Positions 35,823-44,828 of a DNA stretch of 64,000 nucleotides are shown here, piece after piece. The position numbers were made by a program, and so were the translations under genes. The first letter of the stretch is position 1. Every line of letters starts with the position of its first letter. The stretch is taken from contig CAZTSX010000015.1 of NCBI GenBank assembly GCA_964616825.1, positions 1-64,000 of the forward strand, in the 5' to 3' direction. Source of the stretch: QYOJ01 sp964616825. Its GTDB lineage: Bacteria; Bacteroidota; Bacteroidia; Bacteroidales; FEN-979. The notes beneath the pieces were generated by a model. That model was not told the origin of the DNA. It ran no database searches and worked only from the letters and a program-made list of their open reading frames with translations.

Positions 35823-36278
35823 TTAGTCGTATTTCTTCACGCTACTGGCTCCGCTCATTTCCACTTTTAGTTTCTGAACATCAAGATCCAGATCTATTTC
35901 TGCTGCGCCACTGATCTCCATAACCAGTTCATCACCCTTGATCTTCGACTCTGTGGTGAATTCAACAGCACCACTGAGATCAATAGATTCGAGATCGGCC
36001 ACAGTGATAAATGCTTTCAGCGTATTCACATTATTCCAGCATGATGGCTTTGGCTTTTTCATCCCGATCTTCAGGATGTCACCATCCACTTCCGTTGTGA
36101 TATACTGCATGATCTCTTCATCGGCTTCGATGACAACCGAGCACGTACCAGTTTGTTTCACATATACCTCAAACGCTCCTCCTACCCTGATGCCTGTGAA
36201 TGATCCTACTTCCCGCTTCTCTTTTTTTACATTGTCACCTTTCGGCGTGGAAAGCTCAGCTCCAAACAGGGAGGTCAT
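35823..36278 (-). pseudogene. DUF2807 (head-GIN) protein, N-terminus probably lost
   Basis: 151 residues with the DUF2807 pattern (VGSFTGIRVGGAFEVYVKQ, IDLSGAVEFT, MEISGAAEIDLDL, EMSGASSV). Relatives are exported and about 240 residues. Here the open frame starts in what looks like the tail of a signal peptide: WIFLLSGMTSLFGAELS is readable upstream of the ATG, but a TGA precedes it. The C-terminal GIN repeats are also fewer than usual. It overlaps the preceding frame by ATGA. It may be a deletion remnant, or a short gene translated by coupling. Confidence 0.5.
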
Positions 36279-36811
36279 CCCGGAGAGAAGAAAGATCCAA
36301 ATTCAGCTTTGAGCAAGTTGTCTCCATGGTTTAGGGTTTCGATCACAGCATGACCGTATTCAATAGTTATTATACTTCTACCCTTCAACTCACCGATTAC
36401 CACATCACCAAATTCATTGCTGAGGTCCAGATTAACCGTTGCAGGCATATGCACAAAATAGTTAATTGAAAATTTGCCCTTAACCTTAAATCCTTTTGCC
36501 AATCGTGTCCGGGCTGTAACAGTACTCTCACTCCCATTTAAGGTAATATCTATTTGCTTAAATATCTCTTCTGCCTCTTCCTGTGATTTGGTGTCTACCG
36601 TAATTACAATGTTAATTGAGACCTCGTTCTTTTCCCATGTTGTGCAATGAATACTACCAAACGAGTTTTTCAAGGTTACTTTCGCGTCAGAAGAGATTGC
36701 ATATTTCTTGTTTATCTCTTTTGTGATCTCGGATCGGTTAGCGCCATCAGAGCATTTAGGAATTAAAAAGACGATGAAAAACAGAAGTATTAATATGTAT
36801 ATTGGTCTCAT
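36275..36811 (-). pseudogene. DUF4097-like adhesin protein, C-terminus probably lost
   Basis: 178 residues. Signal peptide MRPIYILILLFFIVFLIPKCSDG, then alternating beta structure (VTLKNSFGSIHCTTWEKNEVSINIVITV, LDLSNEFGDVVIGELKG). It stops abruptly at KAEFGSFFSPG, where the next residues are shared with the following gene's signal-peptide region in another frame. The family's beta-helix normally continues for many more repeats. A deletion joining this gene to the next near 36300 would explain both. It belongs to the ECF sigma operon. Confidence 0.5.
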
Positions 36812-36841
36812 TTCAGTTGGGTTTGATGGTTCGTTCGATTA

Positions 36842-37390
36842 TTATTCGCCAGCACATTTCTTTATCTTTCCTTTCAGTAAGGCATCATTTAGCAGTGACT
36901 CTTTGGCTTTACAATTTTGGATCAGAGCAGCCTGAATTCGACTGTTTGAAGGGTTCTCCTGCAAGGCATTGACAAGCTTATCCTGATTATTATCAAACTT
37001 TGCAACCTCTTTTTCTGTTTGGTTAATCATGCTTGATTTATCCGGGCAAAGCTGTGCAAGCTGATTGAGTTCAATCACTTGCTGGTTTGAGCGCTGCTGA
37101 TAAATAGTAATAATCTCAACCAGCTCATCGGGCAAACTGAGAGTTGCCTGCTGAAGTGAGGTCTGACCTGAAAAATCATAAGTTGATAATTCAAATACAG
37201 CTAATCCGGCAGTGGCCAGGATGATAATCCCTGCTGCAATCTTCATCCATAAACGAACAGGGCGTCTCTCCCGGGAGGATACATCTTGTTGCCCCAACCG
37301 TTGCTCAAACCGATCAAAATGGTCCTCTGTTGGCTCCTCATCATTGAACTTCTCTGCATGGCCTCTGATGAAATTTTCCAATTTGTTCAT
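36842..37390 (-). CDS. Putative membrane-bound anti-sigma factor
   Basis: 182 residues. N-terminal cytoplasmic part of about 46 residues (MNKLENFIRGHAEKF ... HFDRFEQRL), one transmembrane segment (IAAGIIILATAGLAVFELS, about 51-69), and a helical periplasmic part containing several Cys. It begins 2 nt after the stop of an ECF sigma gene, the usual place for its anti-sigma partner. No zinc-binding HxxxCxxC motif is seen at the N-terminus, so the class is uncertain. Confidence 0.65.
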   Translation of the reverse strand: MNKLENFIRGHAEKFNDEEPTEDHFDRFEQRLGQQDVSSRERRPVRLWMKIAAGIIILATAGLAVFELSTYDFSGQTSLQQATLSLPDELVEIITIYQQRSNQQVIELNQLAQLCPDKSSMINQTEKEVAKFDNNQDKLVNALQENPSNSRIQAALIQNCKAKESLLNDALLKGKIKKCAGE

Positions 37391-37392
37391 GA

Positions 37393-37965
37393 TTAGTTAT
37401 AGTTAATTCGTTTTGTTAATCTCGTTTCTTGAATAATCTGAAGCAGCCTCTTGCGTGCCCGTGAGTATCGTGTCCGGCTGTTGTTGTATGAAATGTGAAG
37501 GATCTCGCTGATCTCCTCATGGTCATAACCTTCCAGCAGATGCAGCGAGAGGACAATCCGATACTCTTCTGGTAATTTACTGATCGCTTGCTTGATCTCA
37601 CGGACCTTCCACTCAATCTCCTCTTCTGTTGGGTGATCCTCCTCATCAGGAAAATCGAGTTCCGATTCATCAATGGATGTCTGTTCCTGTCTTTTGCGTA
37701 TGACATCCAGTGCATTGTTAATAACGATCTTTTTCAACCAGGAGCCGAATGTCCCTTCCCCGGAAAAGTGATCCGGCTTTTTAAATGCAACCAGAAATGA
37801 TTCCTGCATCACGTCTTCCGCTTCTGCTGTATCTTTCAATATTCTGAGGCTTGTATTGAACATGGCTTGATAATACAAATTATAGATTTTGAATTGGGCT
37901 GCCCGCTCTCCATGCCTGCAGGCTTCAATCAGCTCATGGTGAATGTATTTTGTTTTATGTTCCAA
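37393..37965 (-). CDS. ECF-type RNA polymerase sigma factor
   Basis: 190 residues. Region 2: YNLYYQAMFNTSLRILKDTAEAEDVMQESFLVAF; region 4: LPEEYRIVLSLHLLEGYDHEEISEILHISYNNSRTRYSRARKRL. The linker is acidic. The first codon is TTG (37965), since no ATG or GTG fits upstream of the first conserved helix. It heads an operon with the anti-sigma gene and two envelope-protein remnants, suggesting an envelope-stress regulon. Confidence 0.9.
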   Translation of the reverse strand: MEHKTKYIHHELIEACRHGERAAQFKIYNLYYQAMFNTSLRILKDTAEAEDVMQESFLVAFKKPDHFSGEGTFGSWLKKIVINNALDVIRKRQEQTSIDESELDFPDEEDHPTEEEIEWKVREIKQAISKLPEEYRIVLSLHLLEGYDHEEISEILHISYNNSRTRYSRARKRLLQIIQETRLTKRINYN

Positions 37966-38051
37966 TGCGCGGAATTCTGGTGAAATGACTAGCTTAATTG
38001 ATGAATGTTACAAATTTTTATAAAAGTATTTAAAAAAGTAACTTTAAGGCC

Positions 38052-38951
38052 TTGAAAAAGCCAACCATCCCTGTCTATTTCTATGCTGTGGCCGCTATGC
38101 TCTTCTGGGGCATGTCATTTGTATGGTCATCGATCCTGCTGAAGTATTATCAGCCGATCACAATTATCTTCATCCGGTTGCTCATATCCTCCATCTTTCT
38201 CTTTTGCATCATCATTCTGTTCGGGAAATTTCAAAAAATCCAACGCCGCGACTACAAATGGTTCCTGCTAAGTGCCCTTTTTAATCCTTTTCTATATTTT
38301 CTGGGAGAAAATTATGGCCTGAAATTCTCAACAAGTACCATCGCCGCAATAATCATTGCTACTATCCCTGTTTTCTCACCACTTGCAGGATACCTGGCTT
38401 ACCGGGAGAAATTACGCTGGTTTAATTTCATTGGGATCGGTCTCTCATTTGGAGGTATCGCTATCATGCTGCTGTCACAAGGGATGCAGCTCCAGGTCTC
38501 ATTCCTTGGAGTATTATTCCTTGGGGGAGCTGTTGTGTCGGCATTACTCTATACCATTATGTTAAAAAAGTTATCTGCGACATACTCCCCCCTTAACATC
38601 ATCGGCATCCAGAATTTTATTGGGATCTTTCTTTTCCTGCCTCTGTTTCTCATTTTTGAATTCCCGCGAGCCCTTTCTGTAACACCCAACCGGGAGATCA
38701 TCTCCTCTTTCCTCATGCTTGCAATCCTTGCCTCCTCATTATCGTTCGTCTTCTTTGCCCATACAGTAAAAATTCTGGGGATCATCAAAGCCAACATCTT
38801 TTCCAACCTGATTCCGGTCTTTACTGCCCTCTTCTCATTCTGGATTCTGGATGAATCCTTTACCATGCAAAAAATAATCGGGATAGTTATCGTTATCCTG
38901 GGCGTTTATATCACTGAAATTAATCGCAAGAAAGGATTACAAAAGTCCTGA
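38052..38951 (+). CDS. EamA/DMT-family transporter
   Basis: 299 residues with ten predicted membrane segments in two EamA halves (first AAMLFWGMSFVWSSILLKYY; second GVLFLGGAVVSALLYTIMLKKL). Drug/metabolite exporter superfamily; substrate unknown. The start is TTG at 38052 with TAACTTTA just upstream, a near match to the -7 element. The next in-frame ATG would remove part of the first membrane segment. A second, divergent paralogue lies at 40009. Confidence 0.88.
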   Translation: MKKPTIPVYFYAVAAMLFWGMSFVWSSILLKYYQPITIIFIRLLISSIFLFCIIILFGKFQKIQRRDYKWFLLSALFNPFLYFLGENYGLKFSTSTIAAIIIATIPVFSPLAGYLAYREKLRWFNFIGIGLSFGGIAIMLLSQGMQLQVSFLGVLFLGGAVVSALLYTIMLKKLSATYSPLNIIGIQNFIGIFLFLPLFLIFEFPRALSVTPNREIISSFLMLAILASSLSFVFFAHTVKILGIIKANIFSNLIPVFTALFSFWILDESFTMQKIIGIVIVILGVYITEINRKKGLQKS

Positions 38952-38996
38952 TTTTGTACTTTTGCAGATATAATTCTCCCCTTGTTGGTAGGATAA

Positions 38997-39938
38997 TCAA
39001 ACCAGGGTAATCCTGGTGCCACCGTTATCGATTCCAAGCATCGTAGTCTTCGTGATGATGGTATCTTTCCCAGACCGTTCAACAAAATGGATAGCTGCCC
39101 GGATTTTCGGGCCCATACTTCCTGCCGGGAACTGTCCCTCCTCAAGATACCGTTTCGCTTCAGCAATAGTGAGGCGGTCCAGCTTTTTCTCTTCCGGAGT
39201 ATGATAGTTCAGACATACCTTCGGGACATCTGTCAGAATAAATAATTTATCCGCGTTGATCTGGGATGCCAGCAATGCAGAAGCAAGATCTTTATCGATA
39301 ACTGCATCTATACCCTGTAATTTGTTCGGTGCAATATAAAAAACAGGGATTCCGCCACCTCCAACAGCAATCACAATCTGTCCACCACGCGAAATCTGCT
39401 CAATTGTCTTCTTATTCATGATCACCAACGGAGTGGGTGAAGCCACCACCTTACGCCATCCTCTGCCCCGTGGATCTTCTGCAAATTCTGAATCAGTAGC
39501 TTTTGCCATTTTATCAGCCTCCTCCTTCGTATAATAGGGGCCGATAGGCTTTGTTGGCTTCTTAAATGCAGGATCATCCTTATTCACTAGCACCTGGGTG
39601 GTGATAGTAATGATATCCCGCTCCATGTCGTGTGCTTCAAGCACATTCTTCAGCTGTTGCTCAATCATATATCCAATGGAACCCTGAGAATAGGCCACAC
39701 AGATATCCAAAGGCATCTCCGGGATTCCGAACATCTTCTCACCTGCCGTATTGGAAAGCATGATATTTCCAACCTGAGGACCATTACCATGTGTTATAAC
39801 AATGTTATATCCCCTTTTTACTAGTTTCACCAAAGATTCACAGGTAGCCTTAGCATTCGCCTCCTGCTCATCGATGGTCCCTTTCTGACCACTTTGCAAC
39901 AGGGCATTTCCTCCTAAAGCGACAACAGCAAGTTTCAT
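38997..39938 (-). CDS. arcC: Carbamate kinase
   Basis: 313 residues from ATG at 39938. The open frame runs about 100 codons further upstream but without homology. Motifs: VVALGGNALLQ (residues 4-14), ITHGNGPQVGN, VAVGGGGIPV, VIDKDLASALLA, ILTDVPKVCLNY, GSMGPKIRAA. Transfers phosphate between carbamoyl-P and ADP, making ATP at the end of arginine or citrulline breakdown. No arcA or arcB is adjacent. Confidence 0.94.
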   Translation of the reverse strand: MKLAVVALGGNALLQSGQKGTIDEQEANAKATCESLVKLVKRGYNIVITHGNGPQVGNIMLSNTAGEKMFGIPEMPLDICVAYSQGSIGYMIEQQLKNVLEAHDMERDIITITTQVLVNKDDPAFKKPTKPIGPYYTKEEADKMAKATDSEFAEDPRGRGWRKVVASPTPLVIMNKKTIEQISRGGQIVIAVGGGGIPVFYIAPNKLQGIDAVIDKDLASALLASQINADKLFILTDVPKVCLNYHTPEEKKLDRLTIAEAKRYLEEGQFPAGSMGPKIRAAIHFVERSGKDTIITKTTMLGIDNGGTRITLV

Positions 39939-40008
39939 GACGGTAGAATAAATGAGTGGTAAAAGTAGAAATTTTTTTTGAATAGATTTTGTTACATTCG
40001 CTCCAACA

Positions 40009-40887
40009 ATGAAAAACCAACAGAAAGCATATCTTTTTGCCCTGAGCGCTATCTTATGCTGGAGCACAATTGGTTCGGCTACAAAAATCTCACTCAGGCA
40101 TATTGATTTCATCCAACTCCTCCTTATTGCCAACCTGATCGCTATCCTGTTTCTGTTTGGTACACTCATCTTCCAAGGTAAGCTCGTAAAACTATCTGTC
40201 CTGACACCCCGGGATTGGATTAATTCAGCCTTTCTCGGCCTGCTCAATCCATTTCTTTACTACATAACACTTTTTCTTGCATATGACTTACTCCTGGCCC
40301 AGGAAGCAGGCACACTTAATTATATCTGGCCTCTATTTCTGGTGCTTCTATCGATTCCATTGCTCAAGCAGAAGATCAGTGTATGGAGCATCATTGCTAT
40401 CCTGGTCAGTTTTACCGGTCTCCTCATCATATCCACAAAGGGGGATTTACTTGGATTCAGGTTTTCCAATCCCTTAGGTGTCTTTCTGGTCATCTGCAGT
40501 GCGATTTTCTGGGCGTTATACTGGATCCTGAACATCAAAGATCCTCGGGAGGATGTCAGTAAGCTTTTTCTTAATTTTTGTTTTGGATTCCTCTATATCC
40601 TGATTGTCTACCTGTTCAGAGGGGACTTTTACATCCCATCATGGGAAGGAACCATAGGGGGAATGTACCTGGGTATCTTTGAAATGGGACTGACTTTTGT
40701 CCTCTGGCTAAAGGCATTAACCTACTCATCCACCACTGCCAAAGTATCCAACCTGATCTACCTGTCACCCTTTCTATCCCTAATTATCATCCGGTTTACC
40801 GTGGGTGAGGAGATCCTTCTCAGTACAGTGATCGGGTTGATCTTTATTGTTGGTGGCATAATCCTCCAGAGGTGCCTGAAAAAATAA
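40009..40887 (+). CDS. EamA/DMT-family transporter
   Basis: 292 residues, ten predicted membrane segments, EamA halves at about 8-140 and 150-288 (LSAILCWSTIGSATKISLRH; ICSAIFWALYWILNIKD). Substrate unknown. It is divergent from arcC and followed by mtaB. It is only distantly similar to the transporter at 38052, so not a recent duplication. Confidence 0.88.
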   Translation: MKNQQKAYLFALSAILCWSTIGSATKISLRHIDFIQLLLIANLIAILFLFGTLIFQGKLVKLSVLTPRDWINSAFLGLLNPFLYYITLFLAYDLLLAQEAGTLNYIWPLFLVLLSIPLLKQKISVWSIIAILVSFTGLLIISTKGDLLGFRFSNPLGVFLVICSAIFWALYWILNIKDPREDVSKLFLNFCFGFLYILIVYLFRGDFYIPSWEGTIGGMYLGIFEMGLTFVLWLKALTYSSTTAKVSNLIYLSPFLSLIIIRFTVGEEILLSTVIGLIFIVGGIILQRCLKK

Positions 40888-40896
40888 TATCTTCCG

Positions 40897-40904
40897 TACT
40901 TTTG
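40897..40904 (+). promoter_or_regulatory. -7 element TACTTTTG close to the mtaB start
   Basis: The last base of TACTTTTG is 5 bp from the A of the mtaB ATG. With the usual distance to the transcription start, the mRNA would be leaderless. Confidence 0.55.
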
Positions 40905-40908
40905 CAAT

Positions 40909-42195
40909 ATGGAGTCTACAACCATCGCGTTTCACCATTTTGGATGTAAAGTCAATTTTGCAGAAGCATCTTCGTTGGCTAAGCAATTCAGGGAGAGAGG
41001 ATACGAGATGACTGATTACCGCGAGAAAGCTGACATCTATGTGATCAGTAGCTGTGTGGTGACCGCTACCGCAGAGAAGAAGTGCAGAGCCGCTATCCGA
41101 CAAGCACATAAACTAAATCCGGATGCACGGATAGCGGTTATCGGTTGCTTTCCGGAATTAAAGCACGATGAGGTCGCTGAAATGGATGGGGTGGATGTGG
41201 TGTTAGGTCACAGTGATAAGTTTAACTTGTTGGAGAAAATCGAAGGACAAGGGACGAAGGACGAGGGACGAATATCTAGCATCCAGCATCCAGCATCCAG
41301 TTTCATCCCCTCTTACTCTTCCGGTGACCGAACACGCTCTTTTTTGAAGATCCAGGATGGGTGTGATTACCACTGCGCCTATTGTGCCATCCCACTCGCT
41401 CGCGGAAACAGCCGCAGTGATACCATCAAACACATCCTGAAGGAAGCCCGGTCGATTGTTGATTCCGGCATCAATGAGATCGTTCTTACAGGGGTGAATA
41501 TCGGGGATTTTGGCAAACATTCCGGAGAGACCTTCCTGAAGTTATTGGAGTCTATGGAGAAAGAGATTCCAGTTCCACGGATCCGTATTTCATCAATTGA
41601 GCCTGATCTGCTAAGCAATGAGGTTATTGAACTGGTAGTATCTTCAACTAAATTTCTTCCCCATTTCCATATTCCATTGCAATCGGGTTCCGAAAAAATC
41701 CTGCAGGCTATGAAACGGAAATACAAACGAAAACTCTATGCGGATCGAGTTGGAAAAATTCGAGCACTACTACCTTATGCCTGTATCGCCTCTGATGTGA
41801 TTGTCGGTTTTCCTGGTGAAACAGGAGGAGATTTCCGTGAGACCGCTAATTTTCTTCAACACCTGCCTGTCTCGTACCTCCATGTTTTCTCCTACAGCCG
41901 CCGGGAAAACACACTGGCAGCCAATGTCGTAAATACGATTCCCGGAAGCGAGAGAAAACGTCGCAGCGAACTGTTGCATCAACTGTCTGATCAGAAAAAA
42001 CGTGATTTTTACAACCTCAACAAGGGAAGGAAGGTGAATGTTCTCTTCGAATCTGACAACAAGAATGGCTACATGCATGGATTCACTGAAAACTACATCA
42101 AAGTGAAAACACCCTTCGATGTGGAGCTGGTAAACACAATACAACAGGTGAAACTTGATACGTTGGAGGATATGACGTATGTGTTGAGCTGGTGA
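40909..42195 (+). CDS. mtaB: tRNA t6A37 methylthiotransferase MtaB
   Basis: 428 residues. Radical-SAM enzyme adding a methylthio group to t6A37 in tRNAs reading ANN codons. The N-terminal UPF0004 domain has HFGCKVNFAEAS, SSCVVTATAEKKC and VIGCFPEL (three cluster Cys). The radical-SAM motif CDYHCAYC is near residue 150; GVNIGDFG, PLQSGSEKIL and FPGET follow, with a C-terminal TRAM-like end. Between the two domains, residues about 112-133 (GQGTKDEGRISSIQHPASS) are encoded by 7-nt repeat units and are not part of the family. The stop lies in another repeat run. Confidence 0.93.
   Translation: MESTTIAFHHFGCKVNFAEASSLAKQFRERGYEMTDYREKADIYVISSCVVTATAEKKCRAAIRQAHKLNPDARIAVIGCFPELKHDEVAEMDGVDVVLGHSDKFNLLEKIEGQGTKDEGRISSIQHPASSFIPSYSSGDRTRSFLKIQDGCDYHCAYCAIPLARGNSRSDTIKHILKEARSIVDSGINEIVLTGVNIGDFGKHSGETFLKLLESMEKEIPVPRIRISSIEPDLLSNEVIELVVSSTKFLPHFHIPLQSGSEKILQAMKRKYKRKLYADRVGKIRALLPYACIASDVIVGFPGETGGDFRETANFLQHLPVSYLHVFSYSRRENTLAANVVNTIPGSERKRRSELLHQLSDQKKRDFYNLNKGRKVNVLFESDNKNGYMHGFTENYIKVKTPFDVELVNTIQQVKLDTLEDMTYVLSW
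41242..41300. repeat. Two-family heptamer array inside mtaB
   Basis: GGGACGA-type units (41242-41271) are followed directly by CATCCAG-type units (41274-41300). Both are read in frame. The same two families stand side by side in the spacer after 57022. Confidence 0.85.
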
Positions 42196-42249
42196 ACTTG
42201 TGAATTGGTGAACTGGTGAGTATAAAAAGTAATTCGTAATTCGTAAATT
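42191..42249. repeat. TGAAYTGG octamers and AATTCGT heptamers
   Basis: TGGTGAACTTGTGAATTGGTGAACTGG-like octamers (42191-42221) begin at the mtaB stop codon and supply it. AATTCGT-AATTCGT-AAATTGC follow at 42231-42251. They fill the spacer before lgt. Confidence 0.7.
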
Positions 42250-42255
42250 GCAAGC

Positions 42256-43428
42256 ATGTTTCCCAGGATCAGTGACCTAATTAATTACATTTTCGGCCTG
42301 AACATCAACATCCCGATCCAGAGCTACGGGCTGATGGTGGCACTTGCTTTTATCTCCGGCGCTCTCATTTTGCATGCTGAACTCAAACGGAAAGAGAGGA
42401 TTGGCCAGATTCCTTCTCAGAAAAAGAAGATCATGAAAGGTGGGACGGCCACATTCCAGGAGCTGATATTCTCTGCTATCTTCGGGTTTATCCTGGGATG
42501 GAAAGGGATTGGATTATTTCTGGATTATAATCTGTTCAGTCAAAATCCTCAGGACTACATCATTTCGTGGAATGGAAGTTTCCTTGCCGGTCTGGCAGTG
42601 GCTGCCGCTGTTGCCGGATACAGCTATTACAAAAAGCACAAAGAACGTCTGGAGACGCCTGTCTGGGAAGAGGTTACTGTTCACCCCTACCAGCTAACCG
42701 GAAACATCCTCCTGATTGCAGCGATTTTCGGGTTAGCCGGGGCGAAAGTCTTTGACACCATCGAACACCTGGATGACCTTTTCCGCGATCCACTGGGGAC
42801 ACTGTTCTCTTTCAGCGGATTATCATTCTATGGTGGATTCATCATGGCAGCCATTGCCGTGATCTGGTACTCCAAAAAACACGGAATCCGAATGCCTTAT
42901 ATTACTGATGCAGTAGCGCCTGCGTTAGTATTTGCTTATGCGGTTGGTCGGATCGGATGCCAGCTTTCCGGTGACGGATGCTGGGGAGTGATCAACCTCG
43001 ATCCAATGCCGGCATGGCTAAGTTTTCTCCCTGATTGGGTCTGGAGTTTTCAGTATCCCCATAACGTCATCGACGACGGAGTGCTTATCCCCGGTTGTCA
43101 GGGTGACCATTGTTATATTCTTGCTCAACCTGTATACCCTGCTCCTCTTTATGAAACCCTGATGGGATTCTCGATCTTCGGAATTCTGATGGGCATTCGT
43201 AAACTGCTGAAGGTTCCTGGATATCTTTTTTCTATCTATCTGATTCTGAACGGCATCGAACGATTTCTGATAGAGAAGATCAGGATCAATAAACCGTATG
43301 ATCTCCTGGGAGCACAGGTTACACAAGCGGAGATCATCGCGATGGGATTGATCATTGTCGGAATCATCGGGTTCTGGTTTTTCAGGTGGCTGGAAAAAAG
43401 AGCTGAAGTTCAAAAAGAAAAACAGTAA
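42256..43428 (+). CDS. lgt: Prolipoprotein diacylglyceryl transferase
   Basis: 390 residues, inner-membrane enzyme that attaches diacylglycerol to lipobox Cys, first step of lipoprotein maturation. Seven or so hydrophobic segments; the Lgt signature AYAVGRIGCQLSGDGCWG is near residue 235, with LSFYGGFIMAA before it. It is longer than enterobacterial Lgt, as usual in Bacteroidota, with an insert PNVIDDG ... HCYILAQPVYPAPLYE region before the last helices. The first ORF residues (MFPRISDLINYIFG) fit the expected N-terminus. Confidence 0.92.
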   Translation: MFPRISDLINYIFGLNINIPIQSYGLMVALAFISGALILHAELKRKERIGQIPSQKKKIMKGGTATFQELIFSAIFGFILGWKGIGLFLDYNLFSQNPQDYIISWNGSFLAGLAVAAAVAGYSYYKKHKERLETPVWEEVTVHPYQLTGNILLIAAIFGLAGAKVFDTIEHLDDLFRDPLGTLFSFSGLSFYGGFIMAAIAVIWYSKKHGIRMPYITDAVAPALVFAYAVGRIGCQLSGDGCWGVINLDPMPAWLSFLPDWVWSFQYPHNVIDDGVLIPGCQGDHCYILAQPVYPAPLYETLMGFSIFGILMGIRKLLKVPGYLFSIYLILNGIERFLIEKIRINKPYDLLGAQVTQAEIIAMGLIIVGIIGFWFFRWLEKRAEVQKEKQ

Positions 43429-43440
43429 TACGGAAATACA

Positions 43441-43466
43441 GTCATTAAGTCATTAGAGTCATTAAG
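43441..43466. repeat. GTCATTARR run after lgt
   Basis: GTCATTAA-GTCATTAGA-GTCATTAAG, 8-9 nt units, in the 95-bp spacer between lgt and the inositol monophosphatase gene. The complementary AATGAC units occur at 45046-45079. Confidence 0.6.
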
Positions 43467-43523
43467 GGAAAAACGTATAAAAGACATTTACTCGTTACCA
43501 CATTAACTAATCAGCACATCAAC

Positions 43524-44312
43524 ATGTTAAACCTCGAAAAACTAACCCAATCTGTTTGCCAGCTTTGCGAAAAGGCCGGGGATTTCATTTTATTGGAATC
43601 AAGCCATTTTCAACAGTCAGATATCCGTGAGAAAGGGCATTCCAATTTCGTCACGTATGTAGATGAACAGGCCGAACAGCTGTTAATTGAGGGATTGTCA
43701 GAGTTACTCCCTGGTAGCGGGTTCATTGCAGAGGAGAGTCCTGATCTGGCTACTGCCGAATTCACCTGGATCATTGATCCCCTGGATGGAACCACCAATT
43801 TCATTCACGGAATTCCGCTAATCAGCATCAGTGTTGCCCTGAAGCAGGGAGACGAAATACTATCCGGCGTAATATATGAGGTTGGGCAGCGGGAAATGTT
43901 TTATACGTGGAGTGGGGCCTCCTCATATTTGAACGGAGAGAAAGTCCGGGTCTCCGAAACAGATAAACTCATCGACAGCCTGTTCGCAACCGGATTCCCT
44001 TATTGTGATTACAGCAGGCTTGATGATTACCTCGATTTCTTTAAATTCTTAATGCAACACTCACGGGGCATCCGTCGACTGGGCTCTGCCGCTGCCGACC
44101 TGGCTTATGTGGCTTGTGGCCGGTTTGAAGGATTCTATGAATACGGACTCAGTCCATGGGATGTAGCTGCAGGAAGCCTCCTGGTAACAAATGCGGGAGG
44201 CAGGGTTTGTGATTTCAAAGGAGGCGATAAGTACCTGTTCGGCAAGGAGATCATTGCCACCAATCTTCCTATTTTTGAGACATTCCTGAATCATTTTCAA
44301 GAACATTTTTAA
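43524..44312 (+). CDS. suhB: Inositol monophosphatase family protein
   Basis: 262 residues. Metal-site motifs: EESPD (Glu ligand, near residue 71), WIIDPLDGTTNFIHG (DPxDGT, near 84-96) and SPWDVAAGSLLVTNAGG (WDxAAG, near 211). Hydrolyses inositol-1-P or related sugar phosphates. The macrodomain gene follows after 9 bp, so they are co-transcribed. Confidence 0.93.
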   Translation: MLNLEKLTQSVCQLCEKAGDFILLESSHFQQSDIREKGHSNFVTYVDEQAEQLLIEGLSELLPGSGFIAEESPDLATAEFTWIIDPLDGTTNFIHGIPLISISVALKQGDEILSGVIYEVGQREMFYTWSGASSYLNGEKVRVSETDKLIDSLFATGFPYCDYSRLDDYLDFFKFLMQHSRGIRRLGSAAADLAYVACGRFEGFYEYGLSPWDVAAGSLLVTNAGGRVCDFKGGDKYLFGKEIIATNLPIFETFLNHFQEHF

Positions 44313-44321
44313 TCTGTTGAT

Positions 44322-44828
44322 ATGTATAAAAGGATTGAGTTAATCCAGGGTGATATTACTTCATTGTCGGTTGATGCGATTGTGAATGCCGCCAACAACT
44401 CGCTTCTTGGAGGAGGTGGTGTCGATGGGGCTATCCACAGGGCTGCGGGGAAAGCACTTCTCAACGCGTGCCGCTTACTGAATGAGTGTGAGACCGGGCA
44501 AGCCAAAATCACACCAGGATTTGATCTCCCTGCGAATTATGTGATCCATACCGTAGGACCTATATGGCATCATGGCAAGTACGGAGAACCGGAATTACTC
44601 GCGTCCTGTTACCAAAAATCGCTTGAGCTGGCAAAGGAGAATGGTTGTAGCATTGTAGCCTTCCCAAATATCAGTACCGGTGTCTATCGTTTCCCCAAAG
44701 AACTGGCATCCGAGATTGCTATGAATGAAGTGAAAAGATTTCTTTCTTTCAATGATATTCCTGAAAAGGTTATTTTTGTCTGCTTTGATGACGAAAACTT
44801 CAGGATATATAATGAACGACTTTCGTGA
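44322..44828 (+). CDS. Macrodomain protein (O-acetyl-ADP-ribose deacetylase-like)
   Basis: 168 residues, YmdB/MacroD type. IELIQGDITSLSVDAIVNAANNSLLGGGGVDGAIHRAAG carries the ADP-ribose loop and the NAANxxLLGGGGVDGAIHRAAG signature; ISTGVYRFP is the second phosphate loop. Removes ADP-ribose or deacetylates O-acetyl-ADP-ribose. The C-terminus ends at a TGA provided by the first GTGAATC unit of a repeat array, so the last residues may differ from the ancestral gene. Confidence 0.93.
   Translation: MYKRIELIQGDITSLSVDAIVNAANNSLLGGGGVDGAIHRAAGKALLNACRLLNECETGQAKITPGFDLPANYVIHTVGPIWHHGKYGEPELLASCYQKSLELAKENGCSIVAFPNISTGVYRFPKELASEIAMNEVKRFLSFNDIPEKVIFVCFDDENFRIYNERLS

Noticed and set aside
39939..40247. 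N-terminal extension of carbamate kinase by 103 codons
   Set aside because: The extension overlaps the divergent EamA gene, has no homology, and the kinase motif VVALGGNALL begins right after the ATG at 39938.
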